Counted from the stretch's first letter, positions 35,761 through 48,776 are shown. The stretch: DNA of 62,457 nucleotides from Ophiosphaerella korrae (GCA_028456385.1 JALNQF010000243.1:1-62457), one strand, 5' to 3'. Numbers and translations: made by a program. Notes: generated from the letters alone by a model not told the origin.

Positions 35761-36436
35761 CTATTCCTTCTTCTACGCAGTCTCTTATTTCTCTATATTA
35801 GTACTAAGGTTATTAATCCTATTTCTTTATTAATCCTTAGTTCTTTATTACTCTCTATACTATCTTAGTCTTATCGTAATAAACTTCTCCTTGTAGCTTG
35901 TATTGTTTACAACAAGGTTAAAATATTCTTATATTGTTGTTATACTAAATTAGGTCTTACTTATCTTATATCTTTAAAAGATAGTAAACACTATAACAAG
36001 TATATTCTTGCTAATATCTAGCATAAGTATATTTCCTCTAGGGTTTCGCTTATAGAGTGTAAGTATTTAATTTCTATATAGTCTCTTTCTACTAAGTTAT
36101 ATAGGGCGAGCTATTAATAGGGCTTAAGTGTAATTATTGTTATAGCTTACTACTACTAAGGCTAAGCGCAAGTTAACTCTTTATAAGCTAGTAGAGCTTT
36201 ATTCCTATATTAAGCGTCTTTAGAAGATAAAGGCTTATAATAACACTAAGTCGTCTAAATAGTCTTATACCTTAGAGGCTAAATTAAATTTAGATAATAT
36301 AGTAGAGGTTACTCTAGCTCCTATTACATTAGGCGCTCCTATCGCCTCTCTATCTAGCGATAGTATCGTTAGTTTTCTTAACTCGCTACTAGGCGTTCTA
36401 GAGAGTTTTAACTTTAGAAGTCCTCTAGTTTCTTAG
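35659..36436. other. Element G 3' region with open frames on both strands
   Basis: A plus-strand frame is stop-free for 69 codons at 35659-35868, starting inside the LTR, and continues in phase with only three TAG stops to about 36117. A second plus-strand phase, through GGG at 36104 to TAG 36434, gives GRAIN, TKAKRK, TLEAKLNLDN and GAPIASLSS. The minus strand (G's own sense) in the phase of the first frame gives a hydrophilic alternative (YREQQRTKDQQRNR near the polypurine tract, SRTPSSELRKLT near pol) with stops at Gln-like sites. Against A, the sense reading differs mostly by conservative changes (R/K, N/D, S/T, D/E). No family recognised; it is not an independent host gene. Confidence 0.5.
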
Positions 36437-39400
36437 GGTAATTAAGGTTATCTTCTAGTTCTTATATTTCTTCCTATAGTTGTCCTTTTTCGTCTATACC
36501 TATCTATCTTACTAGATAGTAGTTCCTACTATTATAGAACTAGTATACTAAGATTTCTTTTACTTCCTATTCTTTTTATTCTCTATACGTATCTACTTTA
36601 TACACTAGTAGTTCTACGTTTTATAGTACTATCTTAAGTAGTACTACGTAGAAGGTTAAGTATATTTTTATTTTATTTAGTAGCTTTAATTTAAATATAA
36701 CTAGCGTAACTTCTTTCTTAATTTTGTATAGTCTTATCTTAACGTAGTCTAATTTTAAACTTAGTTTCTTGCTCTTAATATTCTTTCGTACTAACTATAC
36801 TTTTTCTCTTTCTCTAAATTAAGGTCTTTCTTTATACTTCTTATTATAGTACTTAGCTATGCGATTATACAGGAATTCTACGTCCTATCTTAGTTAATCC
36901 TATATATTCTTAAGTCTATTAGCGAAGTTTTCTCCTCTTAGAGACTAAGATATCTAGTTTCTTAGTATCTAGTATATATTAGGCTTAAATCTATAGTTTA
37001 TAAAGAAAAGCGTTACTCTTATTACTATATTCTTTACGCTATTATATGCTAGTTGTGCTATAGGTAGTAGTTGTACCTAGTTATTCTAGTTGTAATTAAG
37101 GTAGTATCTTAGGTATTGTTCTACTATCTAATTTATACGTTCTAATTATCTATCTATCTATAAGTAGTATACTATTAACATTATATATTTAATTCCTAAT
37201 TATACTATTATTGTTCCCTATAGTTTTAATATAAATCTTACGTCTCTATCTATAATAATCTTATCTAGTAGTCTGTATTAGCTAATTATAGTTCCTAGAA
37301 CCTAGTATACTACAACTTCTATTCTACTTTTCTCTTTATATAGTCTAAAGTATAAGTACTTTGTAAGTTTATCTACTATTATTAGGATTCTATTATACTT
37401 AACTCCTAATATTAAGTCCTTAGACTTAGGTAGTTTTGTAATAAAGTCTATTATAATAATTCTCTATAGTCGTTCTAGTATCTCTATTAGTTATAGTATT
37501 CTATATAGTACGTATCTATTATATTTATTTCTATAGCATTCTATATAGTCTCGTAGTACTTCTATTACTAGTTATCTTACCTTTAAGATATAATAGTCTC
37601 TTAAGAGTCTATCTAATATCTTATTAATACCTTAGTATCTATATACTAGTAATTTGTAGAATTGTTGTATAAATTCTCTTTAGATCTTTCCTAGAATGTA
37701 TATTCTTCTATAGGCTTATACTAGTCTTTCTTAAGTTTCTAGTTTTTCTATTTCTTTAGATACTTCCTACGTTATTTTCTAAATCTATTTATCTAGCTTA
37801 CTACTTATTCTTTTAAGTATTACAGCTATTTTAGGTATATTTAGGACTAAGTATCCTTCTTTGTTCTTAATTAGAACTATACTAGTAGCATTTACTTCTT
37901 CTTATAAGTCTAGTCTTCTACTAAAAGTATCTATAAATTAGTTATCTTTTCTTTTTGTATATATTATTTCTATATTAAATATTAATAGAAACTCTTACTA
38001 TCTTATATAGCGTTATAATAGTTCTTTATTTATTATAAATCCTATAAGGTTCTTATAGTTTATGTAGACCTTTATCTAATATTTTACTCTTTATAGATAT
38101 ACTCTCTATTACTTAAATACTTTATATATTACTAGTATCTCTTTGTTGTAGATTAGATAATTAAGCTCTACTAGCTTTATTTTTTTAGAAAAGTATTTAA
38201 CTAAATACTCTTTATTAGTTTCTAGGTCTTCTTGTATTAGTACTATTCTGTAGACTAAGTTAGACGCATCTGTTTTTACTACTACTAGTAGGTCTAGGTT
38301 GTATATTCTAATAACTAGGTTTTCTATAAACTTTCTTTTAATTTTCTTAAATACTTTATTGTATTCTTTTATCTACTTAAATAGCGTATCTTTTTTTATA
38401 AGTCTAGTTATTAGTTCTATATCTTTAGACTATCCTATTATTAACTTTCTATAAAAGTTAGCTAACCTATAAAATTATTATACCTCTTTTAGGTTTTTTA
38501 GTATTAGCTATTCGTTAATTAATCTAATCTTCTCTAGGTCGATCTTGATTTTTCCTAGTTTAATAATAAATCTAAGGAAGTCTATTTCCTTTATATAAAA
38601 TTCGCATTTTCTTATTTTTAGAAATAGTTTATTTTCTACTAGTTTCTCTAGTACTTTATATACGTGTTGTACGTGTTCTTCCTCTATTTCTAAAAATATA
38701 AGGATGTTATCTAGGTATGCAAATATAAATACGTCTAAGTACTCTCTTAGTACTATATTAATCCTTTCTTAGAATACTACTAGTGCGTTTGTTAAGCTAA
38801 ATAGTATAACTAGGTATTTATATAGTCTATACTATATTCTAAATGCTATCTTCTATTTATCTCCTTTTTTAATTCTAATCTAGTAGTACACGTTCTAAAT
38901 GTCTAGTTTTGTAAAGATTCTTACTTTTTATAATCTATCTTATATTCTATCTATTTATAGTAATAGGTATTAGTTCTTGTTTATAATTGCGTTAGTTTTC
39001 CTAAAATCTACGTAGAGTCTTTTATCGCTTATTTCCTTTTTATCTACAAATATAAGTCTGTACGCTACTAAGGATTTAGATTCTCTTATCTATCTCTTTT
39101 TTATTGCATTCTAGATAAATGTTCGTTTAATTTTAGACTTTTCTTCTATTTTCTAGTAGACTAGGCTCTATCCTACGTCTTTACCTTCTACTAGTTCTAT
39201 CGCTAAGTCCTATAGTTAATGTTCTAGAAGGTAATCTTTAAGTTCTATAAGTTATTTTTCCTATTTCTTATACTCTTTAGAGAATTCTCCTTTACAAGTA
39301 CTTATGTTAGCTTTTAACGTATCTATTCTATAGTAGTTAATTTTTCTTATTCTCTAATTAATCTATAGGTTAGTTATTTATAACTATAGTATTCCTAGTA

Positions 39401-41915
39401 TTATATCTTATTTGTTATTAATTATCGTTATATCTATAACTATATTCTTAATTATTATTCCTTCTAGTTTTAGTATAGAGGGAACTATTTCGAATCTAAT
39501 AGGTTCTTAGAATAGTTTTCCTTTAATTATACTTAATTGTTAAGGATATTTCTTTATTATATACCTTATTCCTTATATTTCTACAAACTTCTTTAATATA
39601 AAGTTTCTTGTAGCTCTACTATTAATTATTAATTATACCTTTCTTTCTTAGTAAGTACTTGTTTTTGTAATATATAGGCCTCCTACGCCTTTTAGCTATT
39701 TTTACTTAGGTATCTTTGTAAATTATCTATCTTTCTTAGGCTATAGGCCTACTTTAAGCTTATATTCTTTATATTTTAGGTATTCGTTATATATACACTT
39801 GTACTATAGTCCTCCTTAAACGTATTTTTTAGATAGTTTTAGACTAGGTCTTACTACTACGTATCTATCTTCTAGGATTATTTCCTATCCTTAGATATCT
39901 TCTACTAGGATTACTCTTATATAGTTATAGCCTCTTCTTCGTATAAGCTATATATTGTTATTTGCTTTAGAATTTCTATATATAATATAGTTCTTATCTA
40001 GGTATAATATCTATAATACTTTAAAGTGTACTAGATGTTTTAGATCTGTTATTTTGTTATCCCCTTCCTAGTACTTATCTTTTCTAAGTGTATCTATTAT
40101 TAGGATATAGTATACTACTAGTACTCTTAGTATATAGGCTTCGTTAATCTATTACGTTTTTTTTATAAGGTGCTACTATTCTTTTTATATAAGTATTCTC
40201 TCTACTATAACTATATATTACTTTATCTATTCTTAAAATAGTATAAACTTTATTTCTTTAGGATTATATTCTTTCTAGTCTTTGTACGCTTCCTCTATAC
40301 TTATAACTATTAAGTATATTTAAACAAATCTCTATTCTTTATTTCGTTTTTCTATATCTATTATTATATAGCTATTGTAGCTATATATGTCTAGCTAGGT
40401 ATACTCTATACCTCTTATACTAACTTGTCTCTTACTTTCTTATAGTTCTTTAGAAGAAGCTATAGTAGTCTCTTTATCTAGTACTCGTTCTTTAGCCTAG
40501 ATTAATAGGGTCTAGGGTTCTTCCCTTTCTAAATCTTCTATTAGTAAGTCTATTATATAGGCTATCTCTTCTAGCTATACTTTTATTCTACTTTCTTTTA
40601 TTATAGCTACTCTATATCTCTATTTCTATAAGAACTATACTACTCCCTATTTACTAGAAAGATATATATAGTAGTTGTTGTTATAATAAAAAGTCTAATA
40701 GAGTATTATATATTATACTTCTTTACTCCCTACTACTTTCTCTTAAAGTTTAGCTTATACTTTTAGTACTTCTTTCTTATTCTTAGTTATTTTTAACTAA
40801 GTTTCCTTATCTTTTTTTAGGTCCTTACTTCTATAGTCTTTTGCAAAGTATCCTAGTTTCCTATATTTATAGTATACTATATCTCTTTTCTTTTATAATT
40901 AGTAGTCTTTTACGTAGTAGCCTTTCTTACTATAGTTAAAGTACGTAAAGTCTTTATTCTTCTTCCTCTTCTTATTCTTATTAGCGTCGAGGATTATAGG
41001 GTCTCCCTTATCCTAATTCTAAGTATAACCTCTATACTTATTCTTCTTCTATTCTTAAAGATTGTTATTAATTTATATTACTTATTATTTTAGAGCTTCT
41101 AGTATTTAGGGTTTTTCTATGTAAATTATTTCGTATTAGATTTTTAAGTTTAGTCCTTGTTTAAATTGTAATATTAAAGCTAACTTATTTTACTCTATAT
41201 TTTGCAATAGTTATTTAAACTATAATACGTACTCTAGAACACTCTAGCTTTGTATAAGCTTTTCTAGCTGTTCTTTAGCTTGTTAAGTAACGTCTATATC
41301 CCTAAATACTACTCTTATTTATCTAGTAAAGTATTCGTAACTTCTAAAGATAGCTCTTGTTTTATCCTTTTAGGTTATTAGAGCGTATATCGTATAATCT
41401 ATCTAATAGGGTTTAAACTATCTTATTGTATTTTCTTTAAGATACATTCTAATATATATTACTTTCTTTTCTTCTATATTAAAGTGTAGTACTTATACAT
41501 CTATCTAGAGTTATACTAAGGCTATAAAAAGTCTTAGTTTTTCTCTTATTTTATTAAACTTCTTAAAGATAGGTATCTTAAGTAGTTTTTTTGTTGCACT
41601 TATTTCTAATTGTTAGGTAATTAATTCTATCTAGTTCTAGCCTTCTATAATAGCTTTAATTTATACTTTATTCTATTTTAAATAGTCTTGTAGTTCCTTA
41701 TTCTACGTTTCTAGTACTTTAATTACTATCTTTATATCCTCTTTATTATTAATTAGTTTATTTATACAATCCTTAATCGTTTCCTATATAGTACTATCTA
41801 ACTTATAACTACTCCTAGGAGCTTTACTTGTTAAGCTTTCTACTATTATATTAGCTAATTAGCTAGACTATACGCTACTTATACTTTGCTTCTTGTAATA
41901 ACTAAATTAGTAAGG
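36437..41915 (-). pseudogene. Element G gag-pol polyprotein (minus strand), least decayed copy
   Basis: Read from 41915 downward: gag with zinc knuckles near 40840-40940 (second His of the CCHC pair partly kept), protease remnant near 39620, RT with YLDN at 38706-38717, RNase H, integrase and a chromodomain near 36460-36620. Domain order and spacing equal those of A. Several Gln (CAA) and Cys (TGC/TGT) codons survive, which makes G the best copy for inferring the family's protein. It still carries many TAA/TAG codons and the RT active site is still D-to-N, so it is inactive. Confidence 0.9.
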
Positions 41916-42376
41916 TATAATAGGCCTCCTATCGTTAACTACAGGTACCTATCTTAGAAAGGTTAGTAGATTGTAAGGTAATAACAAAAGTTTGTATAAG
42001 GATTTATAATAACTATAAATAATAGAAGATATTTTACAACTATTTTGTATTAGCGTTCTGTAGTCAAAGGATTAAATTGCTAATACTATCCTAACAATAC
42101 GTATTACTACTAACTATATAGTAATAATATCTTAGCGGCTTTATTACTTTATATTTACTAAGATCGCAAATTTATAAATTTGTTACATAATAGCTTTATA
42201 GCTTCGTGTTTACTAAGATTATAAATTTACAAATTTGTTACGTATCTATATTATAGTTAGCTTCCTAATTAAACTTGTTGTCTTATAGGTTGTTACCCTA
42301 CTTATCCTATGCTTCGTTAGTAGCTAAGCGTAGACTAATTAGTTCTATCTCGGTTTCCCTTGTTACTGCTGTAACA
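41916..42376 (-). repeat. 5' LTR of element G (right end)
   Basis: 461 bp, TATAATAGGCCTCC to CTGCTGTAACA on the plus strand. It retains TG/CA at its outer end (TGTTACAGCAG on the minus strand). Confidence 0.93.

Positions 42377-42378
<2 letters not shown>

Positions 42379-42415
<37 letters not shown>
42379..42415. repeat. 37-bp poly(A) tract at the G/F junction
   Basis: An uninterrupted run of A that includes the end of the right TSD (CTAAA). At the homologous site sister element H has only a short purine run, AAGAAGAAAAACC on F's strand. The tract is therefore an expansion of an A-rich site in F, not a retroposon tail. Confidence 0.9.
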
Positions 42416-42417
<2 letters not shown>

Positions 42418-42960
42418 CTATATTACTTATTATTACTAATTACTATCCTTAGAACTAAAAGAAAAAGCTTAAGTAGCAAGAGGACTTCTAAAACTAAACC
42501 TAAGTAGCTAAAGGTAAATACTACCTAGATAATAAGTATAATAGTAATCCTAATTCTAAGGCTAAAAATCTTAAAGTAGAAAGCTAAAAAAATACTAAGG
42601 AAGTAGAAGAAGTATAAAAATAGAAGACTAAGAGCCCTTAAAAAGAGAAGTAGAAGAGCTTAAACTTATTATATTAAATTAAGAATAGACTAGAGTAGAA
42701 ATACTACTACTAGAAGGTAGAGTGTAAAGAGAAGAGGTTAAAAGAGTAACTAGATAGTAGCTAGAAGTAAGAGTAAAAGTAGTAAGAGACTTAATAAAGT
42801 ATTTATAAGTATATCCTAAACCTTTATTAAGACCTAGGTAACTTATATCTAACTCTAAGTTAGTAAAGTAAAAAAGGCGTAAGAGCGTACCTTATAAAGC
42901 CTAAAGAGCTAGTAGTTAATAGAGAAAATTTAGAGTAGTATAAAAGCTTAAAGGTAAGCT
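42416..42960 (+). other. Element F, start of the 3' region after G
   Basis: F resumes with CCCTATATTACTTATTATTACTAATTAC. The sequence is Lys/Arg/Glu-rich in two phases. In phase 2 mod 3 a coiled-coil-like stretch reads EPLKREVEELKLIIL, with Gln-like stops, and stays partly open to about 43640. It is unclear whether it belongs to the polyprotein C-terminus or to the next ORF. Confidence 0.5.
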
Positions 42961-45200
42961 AGAACTACTAGAAGAAGTACTTTAAGAGTATTTACTAATA
43001 CTAGAAAGAGATAAAGAGTAAAGGAAACTAGAGAGAACCTAATAAATAAAGGCCTTATCTACTATAGAGAAAATAGTAAGTAAAGAATTATTAGACTTAC
43101 TTTTAGGTATAGTATAACCCTAGAGACGCTAGCTATAGGCTTACTAGTAAAAAGGATTATTAATAAGGCTATAAAGATAGCTAGAAGTCTTAGAGTTATT
43201 ATCTTTAAGCTTATTTATACTACGTACTACTAAGTAAGCCCTAAGCCTATAAAGATATAATAGCTTACTAGGTATTATAAGAGGACGCTTATAAGCTACT
43301 TAATAACTTAGAGAAATGTTTTAGTAAATAAGATACTAAATATTAGCTACTATAGTATTACGTATAAAGGGCGTAGTAATAAAGTAGCTAGAAGACTAAG
43401 TAGCTATAAGAATAAAAGTATTAGCGTAAGTATACTCTTACTTAAAGAGCTTAGTAATATAGTAGTAACTTTTAGTAAAACTCTTAACCTAAGAAAGTAC
43501 TTACTTATATTTAGCTACTAGACTACTAAAAACGTATTAGCTAAGCTCTAAAGAACTATTAGGATAAGATTAAGTAAAAAGAAAAATAAAGTTAAAGACT
43601 TACTTAACCTATAATTATAGCCTTAAATATAATAATAAATACAAGAGCTATTAAAGTAGATAATACCTTTATTATTAAAGAAAATAGAGTATCTAATACT
43701 ACTATAAATATAGGTAGTATAGCTACAATTACCTTCTTCTTTAGAACTACAAGCTATAGCCTTATTAGAGCTTAGTAGTAGTAGCCCTAGTAGTAAGGCC
43801 CTATAAGGGCTAATAGTTTTCTAAGTATACTAACTTATATAGACTATAGCCTTATAATAAGCCTATATCTCTTAAGAATTATTAATTAAAGAAAGATCTT
43901 ATAAGCGCGTAGCCTAAGTAGCTAAAAAGTCTTAAGTAAGTATCTCTTAACTTTTATAATAGTATACCTAATAGTATAGCTAGTAGAAAAGAGACTAAGA
44001 GCTATTAGAAGTATAGAAGAAGCTATTAGGGTTGTAGGAATAAATATTATAGAGACTATTCTACTAGTAAGCTCTATTCTTACGCTTATTATAGTAAGTA
44101 TATATAAACTCTTAGATAAAAGAAAGAAGCTAGCTAAAGTTATACTCTTTAAAGATATTAAGAGCTTAGTTAAGAAGGTTATAAAGTAAGTTAAGTAAAA
44201 AAGAGTAGTTAAAGAAATAAGTAATAACTAAGAGAAAAGCGTAGTTAGTAAGACCTAAAGGCCTATAAGTAAAAAAGATAGATACTTACTCTTATACTAG
44301 AAATAATATATTATAGAAATAGGGTAGAAAGCCCTACTTTTAGTTTAATAGTAACCTAAGAGTAGTCTACTTAGGTTATAAAGTAGCTAAAAAGAATTAT
44401 TACTACTATAGTTACTTTAGCTAAGCTAGCTAGCTATATAGGACCTAAGTTAGAAGTTAAAAGTAGCTATAATAATTAAAGTAGAAAGCAAATAAGAGAA
44501 TAGAGCTAAGAAACTAGTAAGAGAGTATAGAGTAGCTAAGATAAGCTTAAGGAAAAGAAGAAGAAAATAGAATAAAAAATAGGGAGATAAAGTTTAAGTA
44601 CGCCCCTAGAGAGCGTTTATAACTTTACTAAAAATTATAAGAGTAAATAACTATAAGAGCTTAACTACTAGTAAAGACGTTTAAATATAGAGCCTAAGAG
44701 CCCTATACTAGCTTAACTAATAAATATATATATATAAGAAAAGAGCTAGCTATTAAAAATTAATAAGTAAGAGAAGAATTTAGTAAGTAGAGACGTATTA
44801 AGTAAAAGAACTATTATAGAAAGGTAAAAACTACTATAGCTTATAAAACGTATATAAAAAGAAATAGTAAAAAGATAGGTAGCTACTACTATAAGCTATA
44901 TAATACGTCTATATAAAAATTTTATTAAATAACCTAGAAACTACGTAAATACTCTATAAACAACCTCTTAGATATTAGATCTAGAGCCCTTAGGAGAAAG
45001 GTATTATAAGTAAAAGATAAGAGTAGTATTCTTAAAGTTTTAATCTATAGACACTCTAAAATAAAAACAATAGCTAATATAAAGAAATAGAAGTAGCGTA
45101 ACTTAAGCTTTATATTAGGTAACAGCGCTAATAAGGCTAGCGTTCCTTTAGGGTAGGCTTAGGTAGGTTATAGCTATAGCTAGAGTTAGATTAGTAGTTT
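42961..45200 (+). pseudogene. Extra ORF after pol in element F, unknown function
   Basis: Phase 1 mod 3 stays open for roughly 700 codons apart from TAA/TAG at Gln-like positions, with several fully open runs (for example 43084-43230 and 43321-43500). Order: a basic region (VKRIINKAIKIARSL), KGRSNKVARRLSSYKNKS, a Gln cluster near 43610-43640, Ser/Pro-rich LELSSSSPSSKAL (about 43770), a helical ERSYKRVAQVAKKSQVSIS segment (about 43890), long Gln/Lys/Leu coiled coils, a Tyr-rich cluster with spacing like former Cys/His (VVYLGYKVAKKNYYYYSYF, about 44370), then a basic C-terminus (RSRALRRKV). The ERSYKRVAQ segment faintly recalls a psq-type helix-turn-helix, but no DDE domain follows. I do not recognise the family. 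H carries the same region, so it belongs to the element. Confidence 0.55.
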
Positions 45201-45555
45201 ATAGACAATATATAGTAACTAATACCTAAAAGGCTATAAGTTATTTAAGAGGAAGAAAGCTCTTAGAAACTTAATATCTTTATTCTCTTTTATTAACATT
45301 AATATTTTAGCTAGAAAGCCTAAGTTACTCTCTAACTATATATATAGTTAGCGCTAGATACTAGACTATTTATAAAGTAAGGCTAAATTATAAATCTAAA
45401 TTATGTTAGATCTAATAGTTTAAGTACCTTACTACTAATAAAATAGGAAAGGGGTTTATAAGTTAAGGTAGGTTTTACTCTCTCTTTAAGTTAGAGGCTC
45501 TTAAATTAAGTATAGTAGCTTAATAAGACTAAGCTCTATATAAGAGAGAGAGGTA
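45201..45555 (+). other. Element F 3' untranslated region and polypurine tract
   Basis: No convincing frame. It ends with the purine run AAGAGAGAGAGG (45542-45553), the likely plus-strand primer, two bases before the 3' LTR. An 18-bp AT palindrome (AACTATATATATAGTT, near 45338) lies in the middle. Confidence 0.65.
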
Positions 45556-45826
45556 TATAGTAGAGTATTATAAAGAAAGGAATAGTAAAAAAAAAAGGGG
45601 TAGGTAGTTACTAAAGAAATACAAGTACTAAGAGCTTATAAGGAGGTAAACTATTAAAGAAGAGAGGTAAGAAGGAGAGTATAGCTAATAAGCCTTTAGG
45701 TTATAAGATATAATCTATAAGAGTGTAAATAATATTTAGAGTTAGTTTAGCTAATAAAGTTTAAGTTCCCTAAGACTAATAAGCCCTTAGGCCCTAGATT
45801 TATATTAGGTATACAACTCTACAATA
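45556..45826 (+). repeat. 3' LTR of element F
   Basis: 271 bp, TATAGTAGAGTATT to ACAACTCTACAATA, the same length as the 5' LTR, followed by the TSD CTAG. Confidence 0.92.
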
Positions 45827-48776
45827 CTAGAACTTAGTATATAGTAACTTCTATCCTACTTTTCTCTTTATATAGTTTAAAGTATAAATACTTTATAAGT
45901 TTATTTACTATTATTAGGATTCTATTATATTTAACTCCTAATATTAAGTTTTTAGACTTAGGTAATTTTGTAATAAAGTCTATTATAATAACTCTTTATA
46001 GTTATTTTAGTACTTTTACTAGTTATAGTATTTTATATAGTATATATCTACTATACTTATTTTTCTAGTATTCTATATAGTCTCTTAGTACTTCTATTAC
46101 TAGTTATCTTACTTTTAGGATATAGTAGTTTTATAGTAACCTATTTAATATTTTATTAATACTTTAATAACTATATACTAGTAATTTATAGAATTATTAT
46201 ATAAATTCTCTTTAGATCTTCTTTAGAATATATATTTTTCTATAAGCCTATACTAGTCTTTCTTAGGTTTCTAGCTTTTTTATTTCTTTAGATACTTTTT
46301 ATATTAATTTCTAAATCTATTTATTTAGCTTACTACTCTTTCTTTTAAGTATTATAGCTATTTTAAGTATATTTAGGATTAAATATCTTTCTTTATTTTT
46401 AACTAAAACTATACTAGTAGCGCTTACTTCTTTTTATAAGTCTAGTCTTCTACTAAGAGCGTCTATAAATTAGTTATTTTTTCTTTTTATCTATATAATT
46501 TCTAAGTTAAATATTAATAGGTATTCCTACTATCTTATATAGTATTATAATAATTCCTTATTTATTATAAATCTTATAAGATTCTTATAGTCTATATAGA
46601 CCTTTATCTAGTATTTTACTCTTTATAAGTATACTCTCTATTATTTAAATACTTTATAGATTACTAGTATCTCTTTATTATAAATTAAGTAGTTAAGTTC
46701 TACTATTTTTATCTTTTTAGAGAAGTATTTAACTAAGTATTTTTTTTTAGTTTTTAGGTTTTCCTATATTAGTACTATTCTATAGACTAAGTTAGATACG
46801 TCTATTTTTACTATTACTAGTAAGTTTAAGTTATATATTCTAATAACTAGGTTCTCTATAAACTTCTTTTTAATCTTATTAAATACTTTATTATATTCCT
46901 TTATTTATTTAAATAGCGTATCTTTCTTTATAAGCTTTATTATTAGTTCTATATCTTTAAACTATCTTACTATTAACTTTCTATAAAAGTTAGCTAGGCT
47001 ATAGAATTATTATACCTCTTTTAAGTTTTTTAGTATTAGCTATTCTTTAATTAATTTAATCTTTTCTAAGTTAATTTTAATTTTTCTTAGTTTAATAATA
47101 AATCTAAAGAAATCTATTTCTTTTGTATAGAATTTATATTTTTTTATCTTAAGAAATAGTTTATTTTCTACTAGCTTTTCTAGTACTTTATATACGTGTT
47201 ATACGTATTCTTTTTCTATTTCTAAGAATATAAGGATATTATCTAGGTATATAAATATAAACTCGTCTAAGTACTCTCTTAGTACTATATTAATTTTTTC
47301 TTAGAAGGCTACTAGCGCGTTTATTAAACTAAATAGTATAACTAAGTATTTATATAGTCTATATTACGTTCTAAATACTATTTTCTATATATTACTTTTC
47401 TTAATTCTAATTTAGTAATATATATTTTAGATATCTAGTTTTATAAAGATTTTTACTCTTTATAGCTAGTTTTATATTATATCTATTTATAGTAGGAGAT
47501 ATTAGTTCTTACTTATAACTATATTAGTTTTTCTAAAGTCTACGTAAAGTTTCTTATTACTTATTTTTTTCTTATCTATAAAGATAAGTCTATATACTAC
47601 TAAAGACTTAGATTCTTATATCTATCTTTTCTTTAGTATATTTTTAATAAATACTTATTTAATCTTTAATTCTTCTTCTATTTTATAGTAGACTAGGCTC
47701 TATCTTATATTCTTTTCTTCTTCTATTTCTATTACTAGGTCCTATAGCTAATATTCTAAAAGATAATCTTTAGGCTCTATAAGCTATTTTTCTTATTTTT
47801 TATATTCTTGTAAGAATTCTCTTTTATATCTATTTATGTTAGCCTTTAATATATCTATTTTATAGTAATTAATCTTTCTTATTCTCTAATTAATATATAG
47901 GTTAGTTATTTATAACTATAGTATTTCTAGTATTATATCTTATTTGTTATTAATTATTATTATATCTATAACTATATTTTTAATTATTATCTCTTCTAGT
48001 TCTAGTATAAAAAGTTTTATCTTAAACTTAATAGGTTCTTAGAATAGCTTTCCTTTAATTATACTTAGTTATCGAGGGTATTTCTTTATTATATACTATA
48101 TTCTTTATATTTCTATAAACTTTCTTAATATAAAGTTTCTTATAGCTCTACTATCTATTATTAGTTATACTTTTCTTCTTTAGTAAGTACTTATCTTTAT
48201 AATATATAGGCCTCTTATACTTTCTAGCTTTTCTTACTTTAGTATCTTTATAAATTATCTATCTTTTTAGAGCTATAGCTTTACTTTAAGTTTATATTCT
48301 TTATATTTTAGATATTTATTATACTTGTATTTATACTATAGTCTTCTTAGGACATATTTCTTAGATAATTTTAGTCTAGGCTTTATTACTACGTATCTTT
48401 TTTTAGGTATTACTTTCTATCCTTAAATATTTTCTACTAGAATTACTTATATATAATTATAGCCTCTTCTCTTTATAAGCTATATATTATTATTTTCTTT
48501 AGAGTTCTTATAGATTATATAATTCTTATCTAGGTATAATATTTATAATACTTTAAAGTATACTAAGTATTTTAAATCTATTATCTTATTATCTCCTTCT
48601 TAGTATTTATTTTTCTTAAGTATATCTATTATTAAGATATAGTATACTATTAGTACTCTTAGTATATAAGCTTTATTAATTTATTACGTCTTTTTTATAA
48701 AGTACTACTATTCTTTTTCTATAGGTATTCTTTTTACTATAACTATATATTACTTTATTTATTCTTAAAATAGTAT
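45827..48776 (-). pseudogene. Element E pol: integrase N-part, RNase H, RT, protease
   Basis: Continuation of E to the right of F, read on the minus strand. The integrase zinc-finger region lies near 46140-46260, RNase H about 46400-46950, and RT about 46950-47650 with YLDN at 47238-47249. The protease remnant is near 48140-48170. The frame is cut at GTAT (48773-48776) by element H, between protease and the gag knuckles. Heavily RIP-mutated. Confidence 0.85.

Larger units (their letters stand above)
35300..42376 (-). mobile_element. Element G: youngest minus-strand Ty3/Gypsy chromovirus
   Basis: 7077 bp with 461-bp LTRs (35300-35760, 41916-42376) and a perfect TSD CTAAA (35295-35299, 42377-42381). 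It lies at the deepest nesting level, in F. It retains clearly more CpA and TpG than any other Gypsy copy in the window, including CAA, TGC and TGT codons, so it has had less RIP. Its subfamily partner is C. Confidence 0.95.
27708..45826 (+). mobile_element. Element F: Ty3/Gypsy of about 11 kb with extra 3' ORF, carrying G
   Basis: 271-bp LTRs (27708-27978, 45556-45826) and a 4-bp TSD CTAG (27704-27707, 45827-45830). Without G and its TSD it is 11,037 bp, close to its minus-strand sister H (11,014 bp). The 4-bp TSD, the RT motif and the integrase style separate it from the chromoviruses here. Order: LTR, tandem-repeat leader, gag, RT, RNase H, integrase, a 3' ORF region of about 2.5-3 kb, polypurine tract, LTR. 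Confidence 0.93.

Noticed and set aside
35659..35868. 69-codon plus-strand ORF as a small membrane protein
   Set aside because: It starts inside the G LTR, is antisense to G, and its hydrophobic Leu/Ser composition is what the mirror of a Gln/Arg/Lys-rich sense frame gives after RIP.
42379..42415. Poly(A) tail of a LINE or SINE
   Set aside because: No retroposon body precedes it: the left side is the G LTR and TSD, the right side is element F sequence, and H has a short purine run at the same place.
42411..42421. Telomere-like CCCTA after the A run
   Set aside because: A single occurrence with no tandem array, and it matches internal sequence of element H (CCTTATATT on the corresponding strand).
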